From NCBI GenBank assembly GCA_002308435.1, contig DBUY01000073.1, positions 1-14,991 on the forward strand: a stretch of DNA of 14,991 nucleotides, given 5' to 3'. The DNA is from Proteobacteria bacterium UBA1278 (GTDB lineage: Bacteria > Pseudomonadota > Gammaproteobacteria > Comchoanobacterales > Comchoanobacteraceae). Below the pieces are notes generated by a model, which saw nothing but the letters and a program-made list of their open reading frames with translations, was not told where the DNA came from and ran no database searches. The position numbers and the translations under genes are program-made. Below, in pieces: positions 6,778-13,768 of the stretch; the first letter of the stretch is position 1; each line of letters begins with the position of its first letter.

Positions 6778-8067
6778 ATGCATCAATCACAAACCACCAC
6801 GGCTATCTTTCTTATTTATCTGCTTGCAGTCACCAACGCCTGTCTTGGTTTTTCATCGATAATCCCATCCGATAAACCTACAGGAAAGCTTCCTAAACCA
6901 GAGTTCATGACATTGTACAATAACTTTGTGGGCTACTCCAAAGATGCTAACAATCCAGGTATTGGCCAAGCACTGTCTGATACACTAGTCAAAAAGGCAG
7001 CGACTCAAAGTGGTAGCACGGCACTTATTCTCGCGATAAATTCTGATCTTTACATCTACGACGAGAATGGGAAAAAATTACTGCAGCAAGCCATCCGAGC
7101 AGATCCCGATACTGGTTTTTTTGAGTTAACGGCTATCTCGCATCTTGGACCTGCGGTTTCCTATTTACTTGCCATCAAGAACAATGGCGGTGACTGGAAG
7201 CCACTCATGCAACAACTGCAGAAAAACATCCAGGCAGTACAAACAGTCAACAATGACAAAAAAGACCCTTGGCTAAAGTCCGTCAACGCTGTCTCATGGC
7301 AACCCTACCTCAGTAAAATACAAGCCATGAACACCTATGGTTTAGCAATGACCAATGCTTTTCTAGATGACATTTTATCAGGTAAAATCGAGTTTAATGC
7401 AGAAACCGTTAATGACCAGTACTTCTCAGGAAACAACAAATACCCTATTCCTTTTAATAACGTCATGATTGGCACCTTTATGTTAACCACATTAACAGAA
7501 ATGTATGATTTATACATGAAAATCAAACCACTAAATCTTGATTGGAAAAACACCCAAGTCATTCTCCGATTCGTTGCAGGCACTAATTTCACCTCGGGAC
7601 TGACTCTCGAAACAAATTGGATTGGATACTACCTTAAGTCTGCCTCTCAAGGACAAATTCCAAGAAGTAATATCTTCGTCATTCCCTATGCTGAAATCAA
7701 ACCAAGCTTAGGGAAAGACCAGTTAACAGCTGCAGACCAAGATTATTATACCAACTATCTATGGCGCACAGTAAAACAGCGAACATCTGTTGCACGCAAC
7801 GTATTCTCAAGCATTCCAAGCATGTATATTCCAGCTCGCGCAGCCATCCCAGGTGATTATAACTTCTCCAAAAAAGATGATATTGATGATTTTGTCATCC
7901 GCCTGAAACACTCCCTATCAGATGCGACTGAAATGCTATCCAACGCAACTGCCTATTGGATGGCCGGCGAGCTTGCTGCCAAAAACTGGGACTACAATAA
8001 AATTGACATCCCAGGACTAACGACCGGATTTCCAGAAGGAATCACCGCTTACCCTGCAGTCAACTAG
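6778..8067 (+). CDS. secreted protein of unknown function
   Basis: A 429-residue protein I do not recognise. Residues 1-26 form a signal peptide: a short polar start, a hydrophobic core FLIYLLAV, then TNAC. The cysteine at 22 is the only one in the whole protein. The lipobox is poor (Thr at -3), so simple cleavage after TNA is as likely as lipidation. The rest is soluble-looking, rich in Asn, Tyr and Lys, with mixed helix and strand character, and has no repeats or obvious catalytic signature. Stretches that may help family searches are NSDLYIYDENGKK, ISHLGPAVSYLL, RFVAGTNFTSG and PSMYIPARAAIPGDY. A weak recollection links this look to DUF5624-type proteins of Legionella and relatives; I could not test it. 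It has its own near-leaderless promoter and is divergent from petA. An effector or envelope role is speculation. Confidence 0.8.
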   Translation: MHQSQTTTAIFLIYLLAVTNACLGFSSIIPSDKPTGKLPKPEFMTLYNNFVGYSKDANNPGIGQALSDTLVKKAATQSGSTALILAINSDLYIYDENGKKLLQQAIRADPDTGFFELTAISHLGPAVSYLLAIKNNGGDWKPLMQQLQKNIQAVQTVNNDKKDPWLKSVNAVSWQPYLSKIQAMNTYGLAMTNAFLDDILSGKIEFNAETVNDQYFSGNNKYPIPFNNVMIGTFMLTTLTEMYDLYMKIKPLNLDWKNTQVILRFVAGTNFTSGLTLETNWIGYYLKSASQGQIPRSNIFVIPYAEIKPSLGKDQLTAADQDYYTNYLWRTVKQRTSVARNVFSSIPSMYIPARAAIPGDYNFSKKDDIDDFVIRLKHSLSDATEMLSNATAYWMAGELAAKNWDYNKIDIPGLTTGFPEGITAYPAVN

Positions 8068-8133
8068 CTATTCAAGACTGAACAGAATCATAACAATCAG
8101 CCCGTCCCATAATGAATCGCAACAATCCTCATG

Positions 8134-8162
8134 TTGACAGCTCAAGGCAGAGGTGTTATTTT
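8134..8162 (+). promoter_or_regulatory. candidate promoter near the start of the membrane-protein gene
   Basis: A perfect TTGACA (8134-8139) with a poorer -10 TATTTT (8157-8162) at 17-base spacing. It overlaps the GTG start at 8153. If it is used, translation would begin downstream at ATG 8192 or ATG 8237 instead. Confidence 0.35.
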
Positions 8163-8755
8163 ATATCATAACTAATTACTCGGCAAAAAATATGGCAATC
8201 GTTACCTCGACAACAAAAGTAGGAATAAAACACTCCATGATAGTTACACTGGCTGCCTACGTATTCTTACCAGTCCGAATGATCTATTTCTTCTTTCAGC
8301 AAGAAACACTCTATAATTACCTGTTAGGCAACCCGATAAATATTTCTTACACCATCGGGGCCTGCATAACATGTACTGTCACTTTCGAAAATTGGCCGCC
8401 AAACTTTCGTAAGCCCGTGTTGATCGCACTGTCAGCTTATGGTCTTTGGCACTACAAAGAACCCATCATACAACGCTGTAAAGAGGCAGTATTGTATTTG
8501 TTGTTACCTACAACGGCACTCGCCCTAATCTGCATTGGACCCAAACGAATAACACGTGCCCTCAACCTAGCAAGTAAACAACCCTCAAATACTAGGATTC
8601 GAAACAGGCCCCACCTTGCGCAGACCGTCACTTCTCCCGCGGCAGATTCCTCTGATCTGGCACAAAATCCACAGAATAACTGGGATCGCATGAATAGCCA
8701 CGGAACACCAGCGTCCGGCTATCCAACAGAAAACATAGGGGTATCATCAAGATAA
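8153..8755 (+). CDS. membrane protein of unknown function with polar tail
   Basis: A 200-residue protein I do not recognise. Hydrophobic segments lie at about residues 30-48 (MIVTLAAYVFLPVRMIYFFF), 64-75 and 110-126 (YLLLPTTALALICIG), with a weaker one near 90-100. Residues from about 135 on are hydrophilic, with many Ser, Thr, Asn, Pro and Arg and no predicted membrane segment. GTG 8153 has AAGG 5 bases upstream. ATG 8192 (187 residues) and ATG 8237 are alternatives, favoured if the TTGACA at 8134 is the promoter. It lies 85 bases after the secreted-protein gene. The same reading frame continues with coding-like sequence beyond its TAA, so this gene may be a shortened version of something longer. 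Two unknowns in a row suggest lineage-specific cargo. Confidence 0.55.
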   Translation: MLFYIITNYSAKNMAIVTSTTKVGIKHSMIVTLAAYVFLPVRMIYFFFQQETLYNYLLGNPINISYTIGACITCTVTFENWPPNFRKPVLIALSAYGLWHYKEPIIQRCKEAVLYLLLPTTALALICIGPKRITRALNLASKQPSNTRIRNRPHLAQTVTSPAADSSDLAQNPQNNWDRMNSHGTPASGYPTENIGVSSR

Positions 8756-9152
8756 AACGATGTGCAACCACCAGAAGTATTTGCACCCCAGTCAACAGCT
8801 ACCGGAACATTGTCTCGTCTGGAGAATATGAATCTGTCAAAAGATAAGTAAAATGTAAACTCAGACTATGAACCTTTGATTAGCGCTGGCCAAAAAAGCA
8901 CAACTACGCTATCTTAGGCAATATGAATATGTTACTATCAAAAAGTCTACAGAAAAATCACGGGACATAGGCATTGTCCCCTACCAAAAACGGATAGCCG
9001 ATCCGATCACAATTGACGATAATGATGCCCATAAAATCATAACCTATTTAAAACACGCTGACTGGCAAGCAACCAATCGACGAGAGTTGATCGAAGGATG
9101 TGTCCCACTCAAGATCAATATAGTGCGAAAAACAGACGACATGACCCCATAA
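8756..9152 (+). pseudogene. probable remnant of a broken coding sequence
   Basis: This 517-base stretch up to dacB has no gene with a convincing start, yet it reads like decayed protein. In the frame of the upstream gene, 31 sense codons follow its TAA (including VFAPQSTATGTLSRLENM) up to TAA 8849, then 21 more up to TAG 8915. A shift of frame near 8880 then gives 90 codons without a stop, 8880 to TAA 9150, including DIGIVPYQKRIADPITIDDN and YLKHADWQATNRRELIEG. That part has no ATG, GTG or TTG before its last few residues. From ATG 9098 the first frame is open again to 9355. The pattern fits one ancestral gene broken by stops and a frameshift. It may also be unrelated AT-rich spacer. Confidence 0.35.
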
Positions 9153-9214
9153 TACGAGATACTATCGCTCTTTCTAAAAGACATTACACACAGTGTGATA
9201 CTCGCGAGTCTTCC

Positions 9215-9244
9215 TTGCCAATTATAGTAGATCTCAGATATGAT
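9215..9244 (+). promoter_or_regulatory. sigma70-type promoter for dacB
   Basis: -35 TTGCCA (9215-9220) and -10 TATGAT (9239-9244), each five of six consensus bases, with an 18-base spacer. Transcription would start near 9251, 22 bases before the earliest dacB start (GTG 9273). Confidence 0.55.
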
Positions 9245-9272
9245 AAGCGCAATCTAACGGATACGACGCATC

Positions 9273-10718
9273 GTGACACCCTACTGTTTGAAACAACGCA
9301 TGCTCGCCTTGATTGTCACATTGTCACTCATCACATCGGCACCCGCACAAACTAAAAATGTGCTAGATACCATCGCACCGCTCCAAAAAACCGCTACAGT
9401 TGCATTAGTCGTCACCGACCTAAAAAACCCAACAACCCCACTCTTATCTTTAAACGACTCGATCTATCTACAACCAGCCAGCACGATGAAAATATTCACC
9501 AGTATCATCGCCACCGAAAGCTTAGACCATAGCATACCATTCAAAACCCAACTTACCGGCTTTGGAAAACAAGACCATAGTCTTTTCACTGGTGACATAC
9601 AGCTAGAAGTCGGGGCAAATCCCAGCTTTGACAACGATGCGCTCGACCGACTATTCACCGCGCTAAAGCTGAAAAAGATTGACCACATCAAAGGCAATAT
9701 CATCCTGCTTAAAACCCATTTTGATAACATTGAACATATTCCAGGACTGGTATGGGATGAGCTGGACGAGTGTTACGCCACAAAAATATCTGATGTCTCT
9801 TTTAATAAAAACTGCTTTATCGCCACCCTGCAAAATATTGGGGGTAAAATCCGAATGAACTGGCCACAAAAAAGTCAGCCCATTCAGCTGGCAATTCAAT
9901 TGGCAGATGACTGCCATGATGAAACCATATCCAATACACATTTCCCCGCATATGGATATGGCATTCACCTCAAGCAAAACCCCTTTCTAAAACCAGAGAC
10001 TCTACGCGGCTGCTGGAGTAAACAGCTCAACTATATACAACTCAAACGCAGCGTCCACCAGCCAGAGCAAGCATTATCAATTGCAATAAATAATATGTTA
10101 GAAAAACATAAAATAACACTATCTGGAAATATTCACACACGCGAAAACCGACCACAAATCCACACGAAAAAAGCATGGCAGCTCACAGAAAACAGTCCTT
10201 CATTATACCAACTTATCGGAAAAATGATCAAAAAATCAGACAATCATATCGCTGCTCACTTATTCAGAGAGTCGGCTTATCAACGCTATAAGCAACGCAC
10301 CAGCTGGGAAGATGCACAACAACATGGACAACAAATGCTCAGTCGCTACCAGCTGGCAGATGATGATGCGAGCATTGTCGATGGCGCAGGTCTTTCGCGT
10401 AACAATCGCATACAAGCTAAGCAATTACAAAACAGTTTGATTACTATTTTCAAGACAAAAAAACTCTATAATCTGATCGATACCTTCCCGCATCAAAACA
10501 TCATCGATAGCACACTCTCAAAACGCCTTGCAAACATCAAAACACCCGTTTATGCCAAGACCGGCAATCTCAAAGGCGTCATGAGTTTAGCCGGATTTAT
10601 TGATCCCTATGGCAAACACCCTAAAGCGTTTACAATCATTATCAATGGCAATAAATCTGTGGGACGCGATTATCTGGAGTTAGAATCTGATCTCATTCAA
10701 CAAATGATTGATTTATAG
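9273..10718 (+). CDS. dacB: PBP4-type D-alanyl-D-alanine carboxypeptidase/endopeptidase
   Basis: Periplasmic serine peptidase of family S13 that trims the terminal D-Ala from peptidoglycan peptides and cuts D-Ala crosslinks. Numbered from GTG 9273 (481 residues), the active-site triad motifs are S70-T-M-K73, S322-D-N324 and K429-T-G431. The large insertion between the first two, typical of PBP4, is present. DGAGLSRNN is the family's DGSGLSRxN with one change. A signal peptide ends near SAPAQ. Start choice is open: GTG 9273, TTG 9288 (giving the classical MKQRMLAL signal start) and ATG 9300 all keep the signal core, and none has a clear ribosome site. It stands alone behind its own promoter; the 130 bases to trkA hold no clear terminator. 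Confidence 0.93.
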   Translation: MTPYCLKQRMLALIVTLSLITSAPAQTKNVLDTIAPLQKTATVALVVTDLKNPTTPLLSLNDSIYLQPASTMKIFTSIIATESLDHSIPFKTQLTGFGKQDHSLFTGDIQLEVGANPSFDNDALDRLFTALKLKKIDHIKGNIILLKTHFDNIEHIPGLVWDELDECYATKISDVSFNKNCFIATLQNIGGKIRMNWPQKSQPIQLAIQLADDCHDETISNTHFPAYGYGIHLKQNPFLKPETLRGCWSKQLNYIQLKRSVHQPEQALSIAINNMLEKHKITLSGNIHTRENRPQIHTKKAWQLTENSPSLYQLIGKMIKKSDNHIAAHLFRESAYQRYKQRTSWEDAQQHGQQMLSRYQLADDDASIVDGAGLSRNNRIQAKQLQNSLITIFKTKKLYNLIDTFPHQNIIDSTLSKRLANIKTPVYAKTGNLKGVMSLAGFIDPYGKHPKAFTIIINGNKSVGRDYLELESDLIQQMIDL

Positions 10719-10810
10719 AGGGCCAGACACTCACACAGCACCCTTTTCAACGCATATTGCTGTTGCGCATACTCAACGATAAAAATCATGCAACATAGCG
10801 TAATTGCATC

Positions 10811-10816
10811 TATAAA
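10811..10816 (+). promoter_or_regulatory. candidate -10 element for trkA
   Basis: TATAAA, five of six consensus bases, 32 bases before the trkA ATG. The matching -35 (ATGCAA at 17 bases) is weak. Just downstream, AATAAA-ACTTG-TTTATT (10815-10831) is a 6-base-arm AT-rich inverted repeat that would lie at or near the transcription start. No Shine-Dalgarno sequence precedes the ATG. Confidence 0.3.
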
Positions 10817-10848
10817 TAAAACTTGTTTATTGTTTGATCAATTAACCC

Positions 10849-12222
10849 ATGAAGATCATCATCGCCGGCGATAACCTAACCGCTTACTCCATTGCTAGCG
10901 CACTGGCGCAAGAGCAACATGACATCACCTTGATTGGTAATAATCAAGATCGTTTGAAAACAATTGAAGAATCGATAGACATACAAACCGTGCTTGGCGC
11001 ATATACTGCCATCGATACGCTAGAGGTGGCAGAGTGTGACCACGCAGACATCCTTATCGCCGCAACAGAAGTTCCGGAAATTGATATCCTTATTTCTCTA
11101 CTCGCATCAAATTTCTACCAAATCCCTCTGACTATCTCAATCCTACAAGCAGCGCTCTACGAACATCGCCAACACTTATTACCTGATCTGGATGGCGCAA
11201 CACGCCACCTATGGATCAACCCAGCTCAACTCACTGCCACTTCTATCATCGATCTGCTGTCACACCCAAATTGTAAAGATGTCACAACAATTCATAAAGA
11301 CTATCGTGTTGTCCGCTACCAGATCACAGATCTTGAAGCATTACCCGAGCAACGAATTGCTGGTCTTCGTGAGCAACTACCCGACACAGCTACTCTGATT
11401 GCAGTAATTCGAAAAGGAAAAGCACTTGATCTCTCGCATAACTCAATACTGATGATCAAAGATCATGTAATCGTCGCCTGTCACCAATCTGATGCAAACT
11501 CAATCATTGACACCCTAAACAAGCCGCGAAAAGTAGAAAGCATCATCATGGCAGGCATCTCTGAAACCAGCCAATGTCTCGTCGAGAAACTACCAGCGCA
11601 CATACAAATCAAAATCATCGAAGATGATCTAGAGAAAGCAACGTCATTTGCAAAAAATATCGACAACATCACTGTATTACATGGGGATATCAATGACACA
11701 GATTTACTCATCACAGAAAAAATCGACAATACCGACGCTTTCTTAACGCTGAGCAAGGATGATGAAGACAATCTAGTAGCCGCACTTCAAGCCAAACGCC
11801 ATCACGTACCCTGGATTGCATCACAGGTACACCGAGAGGAAATTGCACCAATTATTAACGAACAGGACATTCTCAGTATTGAACCCCAACAAATGCTCAC
11901 CAACTTCATTTTTCAAACCATACACAATGACCTGATTACCGAGCGCCACACATTACGTGATCAGATGGGAGAAATTCTCTGCATCCGTATGCTAGCACAT
12001 CAACATATGATCCCGCTGAACAGTCTAAATCTTCCGGTTAACGCCAAAGTATTCTACCTATTTCGCGATAATCAGGTTATTCCCCAGCAGCCGACATTGA
12101 AGATTAAGACAGATGATGTGCTTGCTGTCTATCTGCCTAGAAAAGAGGACATCGCTGAAATCACACAGCATCTCCAATCTTCAGCACCGTCGTTCTTTGA
12201 TTTTTTAAAGATCAAAACTTAG
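10849..12222 (+). CDS. trkA: TrkA-type potassium uptake regulator with altered nucleotide motifs
   Basis: Cytosolic peripheral subunit that gates the TrkH/TrkG potassium channel. The 457 residues and the layout of two RCK units, each a Rossmann-like domain plus TrkA_C, match TrkA (458 in E. coli). Unit one spans about 1-225 and unit two about 230-457. Matching stretches include DADILIAAT at the end of the first fold and LTLSKDDEDNLVAALQAKRH in the second. The glycine-rich nucleotide loops are not conserved: the first reads GDNLTA where GAGQVG is expected, the second AGISET where GGGNIG is expected, and the acidic residue after the second strand of unit one is Gly. No trkH is in the window. 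ATG start; its TAG overlaps the era TAA by 4 bases tail to tail. Confidence 0.85.
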   Translation: MKIIIAGDNLTAYSIASALAQEQHDITLIGNNQDRLKTIEESIDIQTVLGAYTAIDTLEVAECDHADILIAATEVPEIDILISLLASNFYQIPLTISILQAALYEHRQHLLPDLDGATRHLWINPAQLTATSIIDLLSHPNCKDVTTIHKDYRVVRYQITDLEALPEQRIAGLREQLPDTATLIAVIRKGKALDLSHNSILMIKDHVIVACHQSDANSIIDTLNKPRKVESIIMAGISETSQCLVEKLPAHIQIKIIEDDLEKATSFAKNIDNITVLHGDINDTDLLITEKIDNTDAFLTLSKDDEDNLVAALQAKRHHVPWIASQVHREEIAPIINEQDILSIEPQQMLTNFIFQTIHNDLITERHTLRDQMGEILCIRMLAHQHMIPLNSLNLPVNAKVFYLFRDNQVIPQQPTLKIKTDDVLAVYLPRKEDIAEITQHLQSSAPSFFDFLKIKT

Positions 12223-13091
12223 TAATTCTCATCAGGCACACCAACCTTCACCCAAGTTTTAAGCACTACCGGCGCATCAAAATGTTGCTCGATCATCGCA
12301 CGTGCCTGCATGCCAATTTGTTTTAATTTCTGCCCGCCTTTTCCGATGACAACCCCTTTCTGAGTAGAAGACCTCACCCACAGAGTCACATAAATGTGCT
12401 GTTTACCCTCAACTTCTTTAGTCAGGTCAACTGTAACCGCTATCTCATAAGGGATTTCCTCATGCAGAAGTTCTAAGACCTTGGCACGCACCATTTCTTG
12501 AATGATAAAATGGTCACTGTGGGAAGTTACTGTCTCTACAGGATAGCCAGGCTCACCAGTAGGCAACAACGCACAAATCTCTTGGTGCAAGATATCCACA
12601 TGTTGTGATTGCCGAGCTGACAACGTCACAATATTATGAAAAGAATACGCATCCCTCAAGCGATCGATAGCTTGTTCAAGCTGCTCAGGTCGTTGACGTA
12701 ACTTATCCATTTTATTGACACACCCGATCACAGGCCCATCAAAATCCTTGAGGATATTGAGTGCGGCGGTATCGTCATCCGTCCACTGTGATCCCGAGAC
12801 CATAAATATGGCCAAATCTGCTTCAACAACTGTCTTTGCTGCCACTCGATTCAACTTTGTACGACGTTTTAAGCGACATTGAACACCTGGCGTATCCAGC
12901 ATGACATACTGGTAAGGCAAATCAGTCACTACACCCATAATCTCGGTCTGTGTCGTCTGTGCCTTGCGTGTCACAATACTAATTGAGTGTCCCAGCAACG
13001 CATTAAAAGTTGTTGATTTACCGACATTAGGTCGGCCAATAATCGCACAATAACCATATCGATTAACTGCGTCTTGATTGATCGCTACCAT
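12219..13091 (-). CDS. era: GTPase Era, 30S ribosome assembly factor
   Basis: Essential GTPase that binds the 3' end of 16S rRNA during small-subunit maturation. G-domain motifs are GRPNVGKST (19-27), DTPG (66-69), NKMD (126-129) and LSA (157-159). A KH domain follows with VIGKGGQKLKQIG (248-260). Switch I reads KAQTTQTEIMG where KPQTTRHRIxG is usual. The C-terminus stops at KVGVPDENY, some ten residues shorter than E. coli Era. ATG 13089-13091 has AGGAG 4 bases upstream and gives 290 residues. It overlaps the end of rnc by 29 bases, the standard rnc-era coupling, and ends the lepB-rnc-era run. Its stop overlaps the trkA stop on the other strand. Confidence 0.95.
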   Translation of the reverse strand: MVAINQDAVNRYGYCAIIGRPNVGKSTTFNALLGHSISIVTRKAQTTQTEIMGVVTDLPYQYVMLDTPGVQCRLKRRTKLNRVAAKTVVEADLAIFMVSGSQWTDDDTAALNILKDFDGPVIGCVNKMDKLRQRPEQLEQAIDRLRDAYSFHNIVTLSARQSQHVDILHQEICALLPTGEPGYPVETVTSHSDHFIIQEMVRAKVLELLHEEIPYEIAVTVDLTKEVEGKQHIYVTLWVRSSTQKGVVIGKGGQKLKQIGMQARAMIEQHFDAPVVLKTWVKVGVPDENY

Positions 13092-13767
13092 AATCTCCTG
13101 TTCCTGTTTCTTCTAGTTGTTTTAGCAATTGTGCAGCAGCCATTTTCTCCGCCTGGCGCTTTGACGTAGCCTGCGATTCAACAGCCAGTGTAAGATCCGA
13201 TATGGTCAGTCGCACAGTAAATTGTTTTGATGGCGGCACAGGGCTTTGTACGTATTCATAAAATGGCAACGCATAACCGTGTTTCTGGCAAAATTCTTGA
13301 AGTAAAGTCTTACTGTCTTTTGCAACCACGTCGAGAAAATCTCGACCAACATATGTCTCATAGCAATGCACCACGGCCTGCTTAGCGCGCGTCAATCCCG
13401 CATCCAGATAAATCGCAGCAAACACGGCCTCTATGGTGTCTGCTAGGATACTATCGGGTATCGCACCACCGATTGAGCCACCAACACGAACGTATAAATG
13501 TAATTTCAGGCGATTTGCCAGATTGAGTAAAGTCGCTTTACTGACCAAAAATGCCCGCTGCCGAGTGAGTATACCCTCGCTCAGGTTCACATGGTGGGAA
13601 TATAGACAATCACTAATCACCAATCCGAGCAAAGCATCACCAAGATACTCTAACCGCTGGTTGTGCGTTTTAGACAGACTAGCATGCGTCAGCGCACGCT
13701 CTAACAATTGCGTATCACTAAAATGGTAGCCAATATCTTTTTGTAAAGTCTCTATCTTCGCAGCCAA
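13063..13767 (-). CDS. rnc: ribonuclease III
   Basis: Double-strand-specific endoribonuclease that processes rRNA precursors and structured mRNAs. The catalytic domain holds the signature QRLEYLGDALLG with E40 and D44, and the second metal-binding pair in SILADTIEAVFAAIYLD (D110, E113). The dsRNA-binding domain occupies about residues 149-220 and ends in TSKRQAEKMAAAQLL. The stretch before SILAD reads GGAIPD rather than the usual GGxRRE. The open frame extends to 13830, but TTG 13765-13767 is preferred: AAAAGG lies 6 bases upstream, it directly follows the lepB stop, and the 234-residue product starts just before the conserved LQKDIGYHF. Sits between lepB and era, as in most gammaproteobacteria. 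Confidence 0.95.
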   Translation of the reverse strand: MAAKIETLQKDIGYHFSDTQLLERALTHASLSKTHNQRLEYLGDALLGLVISDCLYSHHVNLSEGILTRQRAFLVSKATLLNLANRLKLHLYVRVGGSIGGAIPDSILADTIEAVFAAIYLDAGLTRAKQAVVHCYETYVGRDFLDVVAKDSKTLLQEFCQKHGYALPFYEYVQSPVPPSKQFTVRLTISDLTLAVESQATSKRQAEKMAAAQLLKQLEETGTGDYGSDQSRRS

Positions 13768-13768
13768 A

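Noticed and set aside
6778..9272. Insertion sequence or prophage fragment
   Set aside because: No transposase or integrase motif, no terminal inverted repeats and no target-site duplication could be found by eye.
9098..9355. 85-codon plus-strand frame before and overlapping dacB
   Set aside because: It overlaps the dacB start and signal peptide, has no membrane or domain features, and its GAAGG directly abuts the ATG. Treated as part of the decayed stretch rather than a gene.
9663..9977. 104-codon minus-strand frame inside dacB
   Set aside because: Antisense shadow of a well-supported PBP4 coding sequence.
10719..10770. Possible terminator after dacB (GGG ... CCC then TTTT)
   Set aside because: Only three pairing bases across a long loop; not a credible hairpin.
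13433..13729. 98-codon plus-strand frame opposite rnc
   Set aside because: It lies wholly antisense to the conserved RNase III catalytic domain, and its translation resembles no protein; the sense frame explains the sequence.
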